From positions 1 to 35,179 of the forward strand of contig PYJE01000137.1 in NCBI GenBank assembly GCA_003635305.1: a stretch of 35,179 bases of DNA, written 5' to 3'. The notes beneath the pieces are model-generated. The model was not told where the DNA came from. It saw only the letters and a list, made by a program, of their open reading frames with translations, and searched no databases. The stretch is from Candidatus Poribacteria bacterium (GTDB taxonomy: Bacteria; Poribacteria; WGA-4E; WGA-3G). A program made the position numbers and the translations under genes. Below, piece after piece: positions 1 through 8,365 of the stretch; within the stretch, counting starts at the first letter, position 1; each line of letters starts with the position of its first letter.

Positions 1-160
1 AGCATCTCGTCCACATCGCACATTTTCGTGCAGCGTGAAAACGCATTTGCCCCTTTTGGGGTAATTTCACCGATTTTCGGCAGGAATGTATTGGCATAGA
101 ATTTGCTAATAGTTTTGCAATAAGTTTTATAACCACGCGCGTTAAGACGCGCAAACCTCT
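1..160. other. Left-edge non-coding stretch
   Basis: I see no gene here. CCCC-TTTT-GGGG at 50-61 can form a small hairpin but has no T-tract. A loose promoter-like pair (TTGCTA near 103, TATAAC near 128, spacing 19) precedes the DUF4159 gene, but the spacing is too long for confidence. Confidence 0.3.
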
Positions 161-176
161 TTTGGAGGACAAAAGC

Positions 177-1646
177 ATGAGTGCGAAAAGAACTTCAAGC
201 GCGCTGATGACATCACTGGTGCTACACTTCGTCATCGCGCTTATCGCTGGGCTCTACCTCATCAGTCAAACCGACTATTTTGTGGATGTTTTTGATATTG
301 GGTTTCTTGAAACGGAGCCGCCGAAACCGCCGATAGTGCGAGAGCCCGTTATCCGAGAACCAGTTAGGCCATCCGTATCGCCGCAGAGCACGGTTGTCTC
401 TGAACCTGTTCAGGTGAAACCGCACGTTACGAAGGCACTTGATAAATCTACCGTTTTCCGGCCGCAGCAGGTGTCGGAATTCACAAATCTGGTTGTCAAG
501 GTAGCCGCGCCGATGAACCCGAACGTGCCGAGTGTTGTCGTGTCAAATACGCACCCGCAGGTGTGGACGCAGGCAGAATTGCCGGTATCCGATGCGCCTG
601 GGGCGTTAGTCTTCTCATCTCCCGTTGCGACTGCGCCTTCTGCTGGACCGGCGCATATCAATCGGGGAGCAGCGGGCCATGTCCAACTCAAAGTCACATT
701 TGAGCGGCCGCCGGGACTTGCGATGGTTCGGCACGTCGGTGCTGTAAACAACGGATTGGATGATGTAGTGAGAAGCATCCCACTCGGCGGTGAACTGCCT
801 GTTCCGCCCAGAGGGCAACCCTGCGGCTACGTCGTCGGTAAAGGGCGCGACATCCGCGGTGTTTTCCGTTTCACGCGCATTCGTCATACTCTTTCCGACT
901 GGTGGGCAGATGCGTCTTCGTTGAACGCCTTGACGAAATGGCTCAACGAACGCACGAAGATCAAGACAGACATGAACGTTGAGGGCGGCGCGGTGAAACT
1001 GACTGATGCCAACCTGTTAAAAATGCCGCTCGCCTTTATGACAGGGCACGACCCTTCGCTCACGCGTTCCCGGAACCTACTCGGCAGACAGTATGGCGGC
1101 GGGAAAATGGATAGTCGGCTTTCTGAGGCAGAGGCGGCAGGGCTCCGCCGGTATCTTGTTGAGAAAGGTGGGTTCCTCGTCTTTGACGATTGCGGTGTGA
1201 ACGCGCCTGCGCAGGCGATGGTGCGCCTCTTTCTCGCGCAGATGCGGTACGTCATGCCCGAATACCAAATTGAGCGCATCCCAAATCATCACGAGGTTTA
1301 CAACAACTTCTATGAAATGGGCGGCCCGCCGGTTGGCTTTGACATCTTCTGGTGGGGGACACGTCCGCCGAAGCGGAACTACCTCGAAGGTATTTCTGTC
1401 GGCGAGAAGTTGTCTGTCATCATCGTCCGTCGTGATTATATGTGCGCGATGGAGTCGGTGAGTCTTCCGACGCGGAGTGTGCACTATTCGCCGGGTGTGT
1501 ATCGTTTTATGACGAACGTTGTCGTGTATGCGCTGACGCACGGTGGAATTTCGGATTATTCCGATTATGTGCCTGCGGATACGTTGGCGAATAAGGAGCT
1601 GCCCACACGTGCGCCGCAAGCGGCGAAAGTGGGTGGTTTTGAATAG
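177..1646 (+). CDS. DUF4159 domain protein with N-terminal membrane anchor
   Basis: The start is ATG 177, placed 8 nt after a GGAGG ribosome site at 164-168; an in-frame TTG at 162 overlaps that site and is unlikely. The product has 489 residues. It has one membrane segment near residues 10-32, then a Pro/Val-rich linker (repeated P-x-x-x-R-E-P) like the periplasmic spacer of TonB-type proteins. The C-terminal half, from about residue 230, matches the DUF4159 family: a GATase-like fold with MTGHDP, GGFLVFDDCG and a late HGGISDYSDY segment. DUF4159 proteins are often found with MoxR/vWA gene clusters; none lies here. I infer an envelope-anchored protein with a periplasmic ligand-binding domain. 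The biochemical function is unknown. Confidence 0.8.
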   Translation: MSAKRTSSALMTSLVLHFVIALIAGLYLISQTDYFVDVFDIGFLETEPPKPPIVREPVIREPVRPSVSPQSTVVSEPVQVKPHVTKALDKSTVFRPQQVSEFTNLVVKVAAPMNPNVPSVVVSNTHPQVWTQAELPVSDAPGALVFSSPVATAPSAGPAHINRGAAGHVQLKVTFERPPGLAMVRHVGAVNNGLDDVVRSIPLGGELPVPPRGQPCGYVVGKGRDIRGVFRFTRIRHTLSDWWADASSLNALTKWLNERTKIKTDMNVEGGAVKLTDANLLKMPLAFMTGHDPSLTRSRNLLGRQYGGGKMDSRLSEAEAAGLRRYLVEKGGFLVFDDCGVNAPAQAMVRLFLAQMRYVMPEYQIERIPNHHEVYNNFYEMGGPPVGFDIFWWGTRPPKRNYLEGISVGEKLSVIIVRRDYMCAMESVSLPTRSVHYSPGVYRFMTNVVVYALTHGGISDYSDYVPADTLANKELPTRAPQAAKVGGFE

Positions 1647-1658
1647 CGAAGACGACTC

Positions 1659-1697
1659 AATTCCCCTCTGTAGACATTCGTGCTACAGAGGGGAATT
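1659..1697 (+). terminator. Strong hairpin, probable terminator of the DUF4159 gene
   Basis: A perfect 15-bp inverted repeat (1659-1673 with 1683-1697, loop of 9) begins 12 nt after the DUF4159 stop. There is no long T-tract after it on the plus strand. It lies between convergent genes, so it may serve both. Confidence 0.6.
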
Positions 1698-1724
1698 TGG
1701 TGACAATTGGGATATAGGTTGCGG

Positions 1725-2546
1725 TTAACGCCTGTGTAATTCGTTTAAACATCCAGAAAGCCCTAAAAATTGCAGTTCCCTCGTAACATAACCGATGACA
1801 GCCTTTTCCAAAGCGAAAGGATAATTGCATCCGTGCTGCGTGGCAATGCTCGGGCCACGGCGTTGCATCATCGCCGCCAACCGAAGATGCGCTTTTGCCA
1901 GACTTTCTTTCTCAACTCCTTGCATTGATAACGCCGCCTCAATTTCTTTCCGCAACTCTTGCGGCAAGAAAACGTTGACGTTTTTCACGCCTCTATCGCG
2001 TTGTTTCCCGCCGCCGATGATGAGCACTTCTGTTAGCGACCTCACCACAAATGTCGTTCCCATGAGCCCCGCGATGTATTCTTCACGGCCGAGGACTGTG
2101 GGCAAAATGGCGAGCAATCGCCAAAACTCGTTGAAATGCCGTTCTAATTCTGAAGCAACATCTTTCGGTTCACTGTCTCCCTGTGCATCCGTGAATTGAA
2201 TGCTTCCTGCAGCGGCATGCAACACGCGAACTGATGCCCGGTCTCGTAAAATCGTTATCCCTGAATGCATCCAGACATCAATACGCAGTCCCGCCACGGT
2301 AATACCGGTTATCATTTGCTCCGGAAATGTCTCCCTAAAAAGGACTAAGGGCTGAATATCGGAGAGCCACGATTCAAGCCCTTGCTGGAAGGCTTCCTTA
2401 TTCTCTGGCGCAACCAAGAGGTGGATATCAATGTCCGAGTATCTATCAGCGGTGTCTTTGGCGAAACTTCCTTCAAGCCAAGCTGCCAGAACTCGCGTAT
2501 CTGAATCGGCTTTGCTTTGGAGGGAGTTCAGGTATCCTTGGTGCAT
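1725..2546 (-). CDS. Nucleotidyltransferase-fold protein (aminoglycoside-adenylyltransferase-like)
   Basis: This 273-residue protein starts at ATG 2546 behind an AGGAGAG ribosome site. Residues 25-45 carry the polymerase-beta-type nucleotidyltransferase signature: GSFAKDTADRYSDIDIHLL, that is GS followed by the D-x-D metal-binding pair. A third acidic position is plausible in GLRIDVW near residue 90. The C-terminal half is helical, as in the substrate domains of lincosamide and streptomycin nucleotidyltransferases. It probably transfers a nucleotide to a small molecule or protein. The substrate cannot be read from the sequence, and resistance is only one possibility. It stands alone, convergent with the DUF4159 gene. 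Confidence 0.75.
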   Translation of the reverse strand: MHQGYLNSLQSKADSDTRVLAAWLEGSFAKDTADRYSDIDIHLLVAPENKEAFQQGLESWLSDIQPLVLFRETFPEQMITGITVAGLRIDVWMHSGITILRDRASVRVLHAAAGSIQFTDAQGDSEPKDVASELERHFNEFWRLLAILPTVLGREEYIAGLMGTTFVVRSLTEVLIIGGGKQRDRGVKNVNVFLPQELRKEIEAALSMQGVEKESLAKAHLRLAAMMQRRGPSIATQHGCNYPFALEKAVIGYVTRELQFLGLSGCLNELHRR

Positions 2547-2811
2547 TTTTCTCTCCTAAAGGTTGAATCTGGTGGCATGCCGCCATTTCATCAGAACTCC
2601 TCTCTATTGTGAGGGAGTATACCAAAATGCGCCGTTTAAATCAATCCTTCCGTGTAGTTCTGAGGTTGTGATAGAATACACAACACGACGCGAAACAGAG
2701 GAGGACACCCACGCGTATGTGCTACACCTACAAGACGCTGCCATACCCCAGCACAAAACCCTGCGGACAACCATAACTCTCCCCTCCCCGAAACATCGCT
2801 ATTTTCAAATC

Positions 2812-2840
2812 TTGACAAAACGCTGAAAAATCGGTATACT
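2812..2840 (+). promoter_or_regulatory. Sigma-70-type promoter of the MOSC gene
   Basis: TTGACA (2812-2817), 17 nt, TATACT (2835-2840). The expected start of transcription, about 7 nt later, falls on or next to ATG 2848, so the transcript is probably leaderless. Confidence 0.75.
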
Positions 2841-2847
2841 CATTGTC

Positions 2848-3516
2848 ATGATGAAACTTTTATCTATCAACGTCTCAAAACCGAAACCTATCCAATACGG
2901 CGGGAAAACCGTCATGACAGGGATTTTCAAAGAGCCCGTAACCGACACCGTCATGCTCCGAAAGAAAAACGTTGATGGCGATGGACAGGGAGATCTTCGC
3001 GTCCACGGCGGCACCTATAAAGCGGTTTATGCTTATCCGAGTGAGCACTACGCCCACTGGAAAGAGGTGCTGCGGCGAGAGGACTTATCCCCCGGTCAAT
3101 TCGGAGAAAACCTGACTGTCGAAGGCATGGTGGAAGACAATGTCCGCATCGGCGATGTTTTTCAGATAGGCGAAACGGCAAAACTGCAAGTCACGCAGCC
3201 GCGCGTTCCTTGTTTCAAGTTAGAATACAAGATGGGAACACCGGGTTTCATAAAACAGTTTTTGGAGAGCCGCCGCGTCGGTTTCTACTTTCGGGTGCTT
3301 GCGGAAGGCGACATCACCGCTGGCGATGCCATTCTGCGAATTGAGCGTGCCGCTGAATCGATGAGCGTCACGGAAATCGTGAACCTGCGCTATTTTGATA
3401 CGGACAACCACGCCGACATCGCGATAGCCCGCAAACTGCCGGCCCTCTCGCCGAGTTGGAAACGCGATTTTACCCGCATGTTATCGCAAGCGGGAGAACG
3501 CGCTGGAAATGAGTAG
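2848..3516 (+). CDS. yiiM: YiiM-like MOSC domain protein
   Basis: This 222-residue protein is close in length to E. coli YiiM (about 224). The MOSC domain covers roughly residues 1-160. Family marks seen are [11 protein letters not shown] (about 52-62), the PGQFGENLT loop (about 82-90), and the conserved cysteine in [13 protein letters not shown], which is the putative molybdenum-cofactor ligand. A helical 3-alpha domain follows. YiiM relatives reduce N-hydroxylated base analogues using molybdenum cofactor. There is no ribosome site, and the start codon sits about 7 nt after the -10 box, consistent with a leaderless mRNA. A second ATG at 2851 is equally possible. Confidence 0.85.
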   Translation: MMKLLSINVSKPKPIQYGGKTVMTGIFKEPVTDTVMLRKKNVDGDGQGDLRVHGGTYKAVYAYPSEHYAHWKEVLRREDLSPGQFGENLTVEGMVEDNVRIGDVFQIGETAKLQVTQPRVPCFKLEYKMGTPGFIKQFLESRRVGFYFRVLAEGDITAGDAILRIERAAESMSVTEIVNLRYFDTDNHADIAIARKLPALSPSWKRDFTRMLSQAGERAGNE

Positions 3517-3533
3517 AGCAATTGGAATTTGTT

Positions 3534-4283
3534 ATGAAAATTTTTAAAGCGACAACCAAACGCGAGACTAGCGAAGCGGCGGCACACGCCGCAAGCATGA
3601 AACTCCAAGCGGCAATTGCCTCCAACGGACACGCGAACTTCATCGTCGCAACGGGTGCTTCGCAGTTTGATTTCCTCGCCGCGCTCACCGCCGATGCCAC
3701 CATTGACTGGGACAAGACGACGATGTTCCATCTGGACGAATACATCGGGATACCAGAGACGCATCCTGCCAGTTTCCGCAAATATCTGCAGGAACGGCTT
3801 GTGGATATCGTGCATCCTGGAACAGTGCATTTCCTGAACGGCGATACGGACGCGCCGCAGGCGGAGTGCGAACGGCTCAACCAACTCATCGCGCAACACC
3901 CGATTGACGTGGCGTTCGTCGGCATCGGCGAGAATGGACACCTCGCCTTCAACGATCCGCCTGCTGACTTCAAGACCGAATCGCCCTATATTGTCGTTGA
4001 ATTGGATGAGGCGTGTCGGCTTCAGCAGGTAGGCGAAGGCTGGTTTGCTGGCCTTGACGAGGTGCCAACGCAAGCCATCTCGATGTCCATCCGCCAGATT
4101 CTGAAGGCGAAGGCGATTATTTGCACCGTCCCCGATGAACGCAAAGCGGCGGCGGTGCGCGATTGCCTTACCGGTGAGATAACGCCGATGCACCCCGCGT
4201 CTATCCTGCAGACGCACCCGGATTGCGCTGTATTTTTGGACGCGGGTTCAGCTTCGTTACTTGACTCAACCCAAGCCCGGTAG
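3534..4283 (+). CDS. Glucosamine-6-phosphate deaminase/isomerase family (NagB-like)
   Basis: ATG 3534 lies 17 nt after the MOSC stop; a TTG at 3522 is in frame but lacks a ribosome site. The product is 249 residues. NagB marks are FHLDEYIG (residues 66-72, Asp68 matching the catalytic Asp72 of E. coli NagB) and the active-site loop [14 protein letters not shown] (residues 130-143). In E. coli NagB this loop carries Asp141, His143 and Glu148; here those positions read Asn134, His136 and Asp141. The His is kept, but one catalytic Asp is Asn and the Glu is Asp. It probably acts on a sugar phosphate, either GlcN6P deamination or a related isomerisation. It probably shares a transcript with the MOSC gene. 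Confidence 0.8.
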   Translation: MKIFKATTKRETSEAAAHAASMKLQAAIASNGHANFIVATGASQFDFLAALTADATIDWDKTTMFHLDEYIGIPETHPASFRKYLQERLVDIVHPGTVHFLNGDTDAPQAECERLNQLIAQHPIDVAFVGIGENGHLAFNDPPADFKTESPYIVVELDEACRLQQVGEGWFAGLDEVPTQAISMSIRQILKAKAIICTVPDERKAAAVRDCLTGEITPMHPASILQTHPDCAVFLDAGSASLLDSTQAR

Positions 4284-4440
4284 GCGCGGTTTCCAACCGC
4301 GCACTAGCCCGGTAGGCACTTGCGCACCGCAGCGCAAAACGCTTCGTGGAACAGGTTTTCAACCGTGCACTAGCCCGGTAGGCGCGGTTTCCAACCGCGC
4401 ATCAGCCCGGTAGGCACTTGCGCACCGCAGCGCATGTTAT
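4279..4440. repeat. Cluster of REP-like palindromes
   Basis: Two alternating motifs occur. One, twice intact plus a decayed copy, is GGTAGGCGCGGTTTCCAACC followed by GCGC, a palindrome. The other, twice, is GGTAGGCACTTGCGCACCGC followed by AGCGC. The same family recurs throughout the window near 15.5, 24.2, 29.3 and 30.6 kb. Confidence 0.85.
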
Positions 4441-4645
4441 ACCAAATTCATTTGATTCGTCTTGCTCCTGTAGGGCAAGTTCACCTGAAGGTTGAAAAAG
4501 AAATCTGGTGATTTCTGAGCGGTTGTCTGGAAACGAGGCTATCCCTCAAAACGGAAACCTTTAGGGTTCTTGGCATGCTGGCAGTACTATAGACATTAAG
4601 GGCTTCCAGACCTTAGGGTTCTTCCTCAACGGTTCTTGGTATTAC
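4441..4645. other. Non-coding, short direct repeats only
   Basis: I see no gene here. The phrase TTAGGGTTCTT occurs twice (near 4561 and 4612), with a related GGTTCTTGG nearby. Confidence 0.4.
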
Positions 4646-5380
4646 CTACCGGAAATTCGATGCCTTAATTCGCGCCCATGTGACAGCCAGTTTATCTTGC
4701 GGCGCAACATCAAACGGAATCGCGCCGATGGCGTAGAGGATCGAACGGTGGATAAGTTCCCACCCGTCATCGGTTACCATATTCCAGCCGGTTGAGTGGG
4801 GCCAGATATTGACATGGCGTGCTTTCGTTGAGCCTTTCAAGGTTTTCGCGCCTTGTTCATAAACCGAGAGCGCAACGAAATCGTCCATATCTTCGCGCAC
4901 AGCGAGCACCTCGATCTCGCCTTCAAAGCCGTTGCATGTCATCAGCTGCGCTGCTGGTTTGCTGACGGTAATGTCGCCCTTGAATCCTTCTGTTATCGGA
5001 TGCTCGTCGTTGACAATGGTGATTTTGTCGCCCGCGTCGGAGTTGAACGTGCCATCCGGGGCAAATCCCATGTCGTCATACGTCCACGTCTCCGCGTTGA
5101 TGACAGGGACGTTGACATCTTTATACGCATCGAGGATGTTTGCACTCGATGTCGATTCCGAAATGAAGACGAAATCGATGCCGGTGAGTTTGACAGGATG
5201 CTTCTCCAGATGTTCATGGGGTTCAACGACGTAGCCCCACTTCTCAAGATATTCTATGAGGAGCGCGTCCTTCGCATCTGGTGCGCCGGAGCCGACAAGC
5301 ACTAGTTTTTCTCCCTCGGCTGCCGCCCCTTGAACGGCGCAAAATAGCACCAGTAGTGAAAAAAGAAAATAGCGATACAT
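4646..5380 (-). CDS. Secreted protein of unknown function
   Basis: This 244-residue protein starts at ATG 5380 behind a strong AAGGAGG site. The first 21 residues (MYRYFLFSLLVLFCAVQGAA) form a signal peptide with likely cleavage after AAA. The mature part opens with KLVLVGSGAPDAKD and alternates strands and helices (IDFVFISESTSS, VPVINAETWTYDDMG, ITIVNDEHPITEGF). This pattern resembles ThuA/GATase1-like or carbohydrate-associated domains in which N-E-x-H-P-I-T follows a nucleophile-less elbow. I do not recognise a specific family. A promoter is visible at 5467-5495. It is divergent from the ABC transporter operon. Confidence 0.75.
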   Translation of the reverse strand: MYRYFLFSLLVLFCAVQGAAAEGEKLVLVGSGAPDAKDALLIEYLEKWGYVVEPHEHLEKHPVKLTGIDFVFISESTSSANILDAYKDVNVPVINAETWTYDDMGFAPDGTFNSDAGDKITIVNDEHPITEGFKGDITVSKPAAQLMTCNGFEGEIEVLAVREDMDDFVALSVYEQGAKTLKGSTKARHVNIWPHSTGWNMVTDDGWELIHRSILYAIGAIPFDVAPQDKLAVTWARIKASNFR

Positions 5381-5466
5381 CGAAGAATTTTCCTCCTTCT
5401 GGGTTAAAATACAGTGACGCGCGCGTTGTTTAAACCAACTGCACGCTCCCGAAACTTGTTAAAAAT

Positions 5467-5495
5467 ATTCTATAAAAGTTGACAAAAAATGTCAA
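5467..5495 (-). promoter_or_regulatory. Promoter of the secreted-protein gene, overlapping a palindrome
   Basis: On the minus strand, TTGACA (5495-5490), 17 nt, TAGAAT (5472-5467). The -35 box is one arm of the inverted repeat TTGACA-AAAAA-TGTCAA (5479-5495), which could be an operator shared with the divergent ABC operon. Confidence 0.6.
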
Positions 5496-5507
5496 GAGGA
5501 AAAAGAG

Positions 5508-6362
5508 GTGGAACACCCAATCCATGGATTAACCGTCCGCGGGGTTACGAAAGATTTTCATCGAACGAAGCGGACACATCAGGCGGAAAACCCGCGTTTT
5601 TACCAACGGCTCCCCCAACTTTTTAAGCGGGAGAAAGAGACTATCCGCGCCGTTGACAACATCTCGCTTGAGGTTGGCATCGGCGAAATTTACGGCATCC
5701 TTGGGGCTAACGGCTCGGGGAAGTCAACGCTGATTCGTTGTATCTCAACGCTACTGCTGCCAGATGCAGGCGACATTCACGTTTTCGGCGACGACGTTGT
5801 TAAGGAGAGCCTGAAGGTGAGACAGGTGATGAACCGCGTTTCCGTTGAGGCTTCTTTTTTCAAGCGGCTATCCTCTGCCGAAAACCTGATTTACGCCGCG
5901 CGGCTCTACGGCATCTCTGCAGAAACGGCGGAGAAAAGAGCACGCGCGATTTTGGAACGCCTCGGTTTCAAGGCCAAGCGGATGAACGAAGAAATGGAGA
6001 ACCTCTCGCGCGGGATGCAGCAGAAAGTGGCGATTGCACGCGCCTTGCTCACTTCGCCCATGCTCCTATTGCTTGACGAACCGACAACCGGCCTCGATCC
6101 GAAATCCAAACGCGATGTGCAGACGTTTATTGAGGACATCCGCAGCGAACGGAACGCTGTCATCGTCCTGACAACGCATGATATGGCGGAAGCGGAGCGG
6201 TTGTGCGATAGAATCGCCATTATTGATAAGGGACGTTTCATCGCCGAAGGCACTGTCAAAGAGCTCATCGCTCAGGTTCCATCGCAAAATGGCGCGCCGG
6301 CAACGTTGGAAGAGGTCTTCATCGCACTCACCGGCAAAGAAATCGGAGACGAGGAGGACTAA
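5508..6362 (+). CDS. ABC transporter ATP-binding protein
   Basis: GTG 5508 follows AAGAGG at 5492-5497. The product has 284 residues. Walker A is GANGSGKST (about 73-81), the signature is LSRGMQQK, Walker B is MLLLLDEPTTGLDP, and the switch His is in LTTHDMAEAERLCD. An N-terminal extension of about 40 residues precedes the fold. The ABC-2 export type is indicated by the LDEPTTGLDP-x-S/K-R pattern and by the permease that starts 5 nt after its stop. The substrate (lipid, polysaccharide or drug) is unknown. Confidence 0.9.
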   Translation: MEHPIHGLTVRGVTKDFHRTKRTHQAENPRFYQRLPQLFKREKETIRAVDNISLEVGIGEIYGILGANGSGKSTLIRCISTLLLPDAGDIHVFGDDVVKESLKVRQVMNRVSVEASFFKRLSSAENLIYAARLYGISAETAEKRARAILERLGFKAKRMNEEMENLSRGMQQKVAIARALLTSPMLLLLDEPTTGLDPKSKRDVQTFIEDIRSERNAVIVLTTHDMAEAERLCDRIAIIDKGRFIAEGTVKELIAQVPSQNGAPATLEEVFIALTGKEIGDEED

Positions 6363-6366
6363 ACCA

Positions 6367-7173
6367 ATGCTGAATCTCGTGCGGGAAACCGTCGTTTCCT
6401 ACGCCTTCATTGAACGCAATTTTAACTTGGTGAAGCGGTATCTGAGTTGGGAAATCCTGTTTTTCAGTTACTCCATCGTTAACGCGCTGACTATCGGTTT
6501 AATCATGGTAGGCCGCGGCACGAGTGATGATGTGCTTTACCTCGTCATCGGCGCGCTCGTCTGGGGCTTCCTCTCCGTTATGATGCGCGAAGTCAGCGAC
6601 GCAATCACGTGGGAACGGTGGGAAGGCACGATAGAGTATACCTTCATGGCACCGATTCACCGCATCACGCATCTCGTCGGTTCTTGCCTGTTCGCAATCT
6701 TGTATGGACTTTTGCGGACAGGGCTCGTTTTGGCGATAATGCCGCACTTCTTCGGTGAATACATCGACCTCGGGCGCGCTAATTGGCTCACGATGGGCAT
6801 TACGGTGGCCGTTTCCAGCCTCTCTTTCATCGGAATTGGGCTGATGGCGGCGATTTTTCCACTGCTCTCACCAGAAAAAGGACAGGCGGCGACAGGGATT
6901 ATCCAATCGCTGCTGCTGTTAGTCTCCGGCATTTATTACGAGATTGAGGTGCTACCGGAATGGTTGCAACCACTTTCTTGGATTTCCCCGGCGACTTACA
7001 CCCTCAAATCCATCCGTGCGGCGATGCTTGAAAACGCATCGGTTGCGAGTCAGGCAGGCAATCTACTGTTGCTGCTGATTATCGGGATAGTGCTGATTCC
7101 GGTCGGATTCTGGGTATTCCATGTCGGCGAGAAATATGCCAAGCGCGTGGGCAGGTTGAAGCGGAGTGGATAG
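6367..7173 (+). CDS. ABC-2 type transporter permease
   Basis: ATG 6367 follows a GAGGAGGA site that overlaps the end of the ATPase gene. The product has 268 residues and about six membrane segments: a cytoplasmic N-terminus with segments near residues 30-50, 55-75, 100-125, 140-165, 175-195 and 235-255. Its length and topology fit the ABC2_membrane family, with the conserved late PLSWISPATYTLKSIR segment. It pairs with the preceding ATPase to form an exporter. Confidence 0.9.
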   Translation: MLNLVRETVVSYAFIERNFNLVKRYLSWEILFFSYSIVNALTIGLIMVGRGTSDDVLYLVIGALVWGFLSVMMREVSDAITWERWEGTIEYTFMAPIHRITHLVGSCLFAILYGLLRTGLVLAIMPHFFGEYIDLGRANWLTMGITVAVSSLSFIGIGLMAAIFPLLSPEKGQAATGIIQSLLLLVSGIYYEIEVLPEWLQPLSWISPATYTLKSIRAAMLENASVASQAGNLLLLLIIGIVLIPVGFWVFHVGEKYAKRVGRLKRSG

Positions 7174-7204
7174 GGGAAAAAGAGCCGTTTCGTTTTTGGT
7201 TTTT

Positions 7205-7387
7205 ATGGGTTCCGAAATGAAAAATGGGCATCGGTTAAGTGAAGCCGGCATCCAGTTTGTGCAGAACGTCCTGCAAGAATGTGTCAAGGAAACCCCGGAA
7301 GACCAGGGCGGCGAATACCTCGCGGAATTATTGGTAAATGTTGATGAGGTTTCACGAAATCTTCCCTCGGACGCTGAATTCATTTGA
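7205..7387 (+). CDS. Small hypothetical protein, 60 residues
   Basis: ATG 7205 is chosen over an in-frame GTG at 7166 that overlaps the permease gene. The product is acidic and helical, with no family recognised. Its last nine codons (N-L-P-S-D-A-E-F-I) recur as a remnant at about 7915-7940 in the duplicated unit, in the same reading sense. Its TGA stop is part of the TTGACA box of the next promoter. I am only moderately sure it is a gene. Confidence 0.45.
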   Translation: MGSEMKNGHRLSEAGIQFVQNVLQECVKETPEDQGGEYLAELLVNVDEVSRNLPSDAEFI

Positions 7388-7412
7388 CATCGAAACGGAA
7401 ATGTGGTAAACT
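7384..7412 (+). promoter_or_regulatory. Promoter, copy A of the duplicated unit
   Basis: TTGACA (7384-7389), 17 nt ending GTGG, TAAACT (7407-7412). It is nearly identical to 7941-7969. Confidence 0.7.
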
Positions 7413-7483
7413 TAATATAGAGTGTCAGTTTTATCCCCGAGGGCGCGCGGGGCGGCCGCCGGGAGAAAACAAGGAGGAGACGC

Positions 7484-7681
7484 ATGGAAAAGCAATATCG
7501 CCACCGAAACGCAAAAATCGTCCATCCCGACAATCCGAAGGACCCGCTGATTATTGTGGCTGTCAGCGGCTCGGATTTCGCGCTGGATTTAAAAGATCCG
7601 CAGCTCCTGCGCTATCTTAAAAACGGAACATTGGAATTTACGATAAAACCTGTCCCTGAAACGACTGTTCGGGCTGGTTAA
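7484..7681 (+). CDS. Small protein, copy A (65 residues)
   Basis: ATG 7484 follows an AAGGAGGAG site. The N-terminus MEKQYRHRNAKIVHP is identical to that of the paralogue at 8041, and the rest keeps the pattern D-L-K-D-P-Q-(L/I)-x-R-Y-(L/F)-K-(N/D)-G-x-L-E-F. The product is probably a small beta/alpha domain and shows no membrane segment. I do not recognise the family. A G+C-rich 5' leader with the self-complementary GGCGGCCGCC precedes both copies. Confidence 0.65.
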   Translation: MEKQYRHRNAKIVHPDNPKDPLIIVAVSGSDFALDLKDPQLLRYLKNGTLEFTIKPVPETTVRAG

Positions 7682-7720
7682 CCTATAGGATTCTCCGCGC
7701 GGCATAGAAATCTACACCCG

Positions 7721-7795
7721 CGCGCGAAGTAGGCGAGAGTGTCCTATCAGCGCAAGACTGTTAGGCACTATCGCCTGCTACAGTTGCAATGTCAG
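7721..7795 (+). ncRNA. Conserved hairpin between the small gene and its downstream partner, copy A
   Basis: AGTAGGCGA pairs with TCGCCTGCT (9 bp with one G-U), enclosing a second imperfect stem (TGTCCTA with TAGGCA). Copy B, at about 8290-8345, keeps the pairing with different bases. I infer a structured leader of the downstream gene. It could also simply be a duplicated, decaying sequence. Confidence 0.35.
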
Positions 7796-7802
7796 GAAAA
7801 AC

Positions 7803-7850
7803 GTGCACATTAAATACGACCAAAAGACAGGTTCACGAAATAGTTGTTGA
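7803..7850 (+). pseudogene. Truncated copy of the membrane-protein gene at 8366
   Basis: After a conserved AGGAAAAACGTG (ribosome site and GTG start), the frame reads V-H-I-K-Y-D-Q-K-T-G, matching V-N-I-Q-Y-N-K-R-T-G of the intact gene. It then runs to TGA after 15 codons. The body of the gene, including the membrane segments, is missing. Confidence 0.6.
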
Positions 7851-7940
7851 CTGTCGCGCGCTGTTCAAATGGCATTTGCAAAGGCTAGGGGTAGCCTCCA
7901 CGTAGGCAGAACAGAATCTTCCCTCGGATGCTGAATTAAT

Positions 7941-7969
7941 TTGACACCGGAACGGAAATGTGGTAAACT
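7941..7969 (+). promoter_or_regulatory. Promoter, copy B of the duplicated unit
   Basis: TTGACA (7941-7946), 17 nt ending GTGG, TAAACT (7964-7969). Confidence 0.7.
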
Positions 7970-8040
7970 TAAGGTAGAGTGTCAGTTTTATCCCCGAGGG
8001 TGCACGTGGCGGCCGCCGGGAGAAAACAAGGAGGAGACGC

Positions 8041-8238
8041 ATGGAAAAGCAATATCGCCACCGAAACGCGAAAATCGTCCATCCCAACAATCGAAATGAC
8101 TTGTTGGTTGTCGAAGTTATCGGAGGGCGGAAGGCCGAGGTTGATTTGAAAGACCCGCAAATCCGCCGCTATTTTAAAGACGGGAAACTAGAATTTATGG
8201 TAAAGTCTGTCCGCGATACGACAGTGCCTGCCCGTTGA
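8041..8238 (+). CDS. Small protein, copy B (65 residues)
   Basis: This is the paralogue of the gene at 7484, of the same length, with the same promoter, leader and AAGGAGGAG ribosome site. The first 15 residues are identical. The middle has diverged (LLVVEVIGGRKAEVDLKDPQ), and the C-terminal pattern is kept. Purely decaying copies would be expected to pick up stops, so both are probably translated. The function is unknown. Confidence 0.65.
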   Translation: MEKQYRHRNAKIVHPNNRNDLLVVEVIGGRKAEVDLKDPQIRRYFKDGKLEFMVKSVRDTTVPAR

Positions 8239-8365
8239 TTTGTTGCGGAACTCACTGCGCGGGCTATGTCAATCCAGACTCGCGCGGGCGCAGCAGGCGA
8301 AGGTGTGTTCATCACGATGTAGACACACATTCTCGTCTGCTGTAACCGTAATCCTAGGAAAAAAC

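Noticed and set aside
2717-2776. 19-codon frame (MCYTYKTLPYPSTKPCGQP) with GGAGG 12 nt upstream
   Set aside because: Spacing is long and a frame this short is expected by chance.
2563-2826. 87-residue frame between the nucleotidyltransferase and MOSC genes
   Set aside because: Low-complexity, no ribosome site, and it crosses the MOSC promoter.
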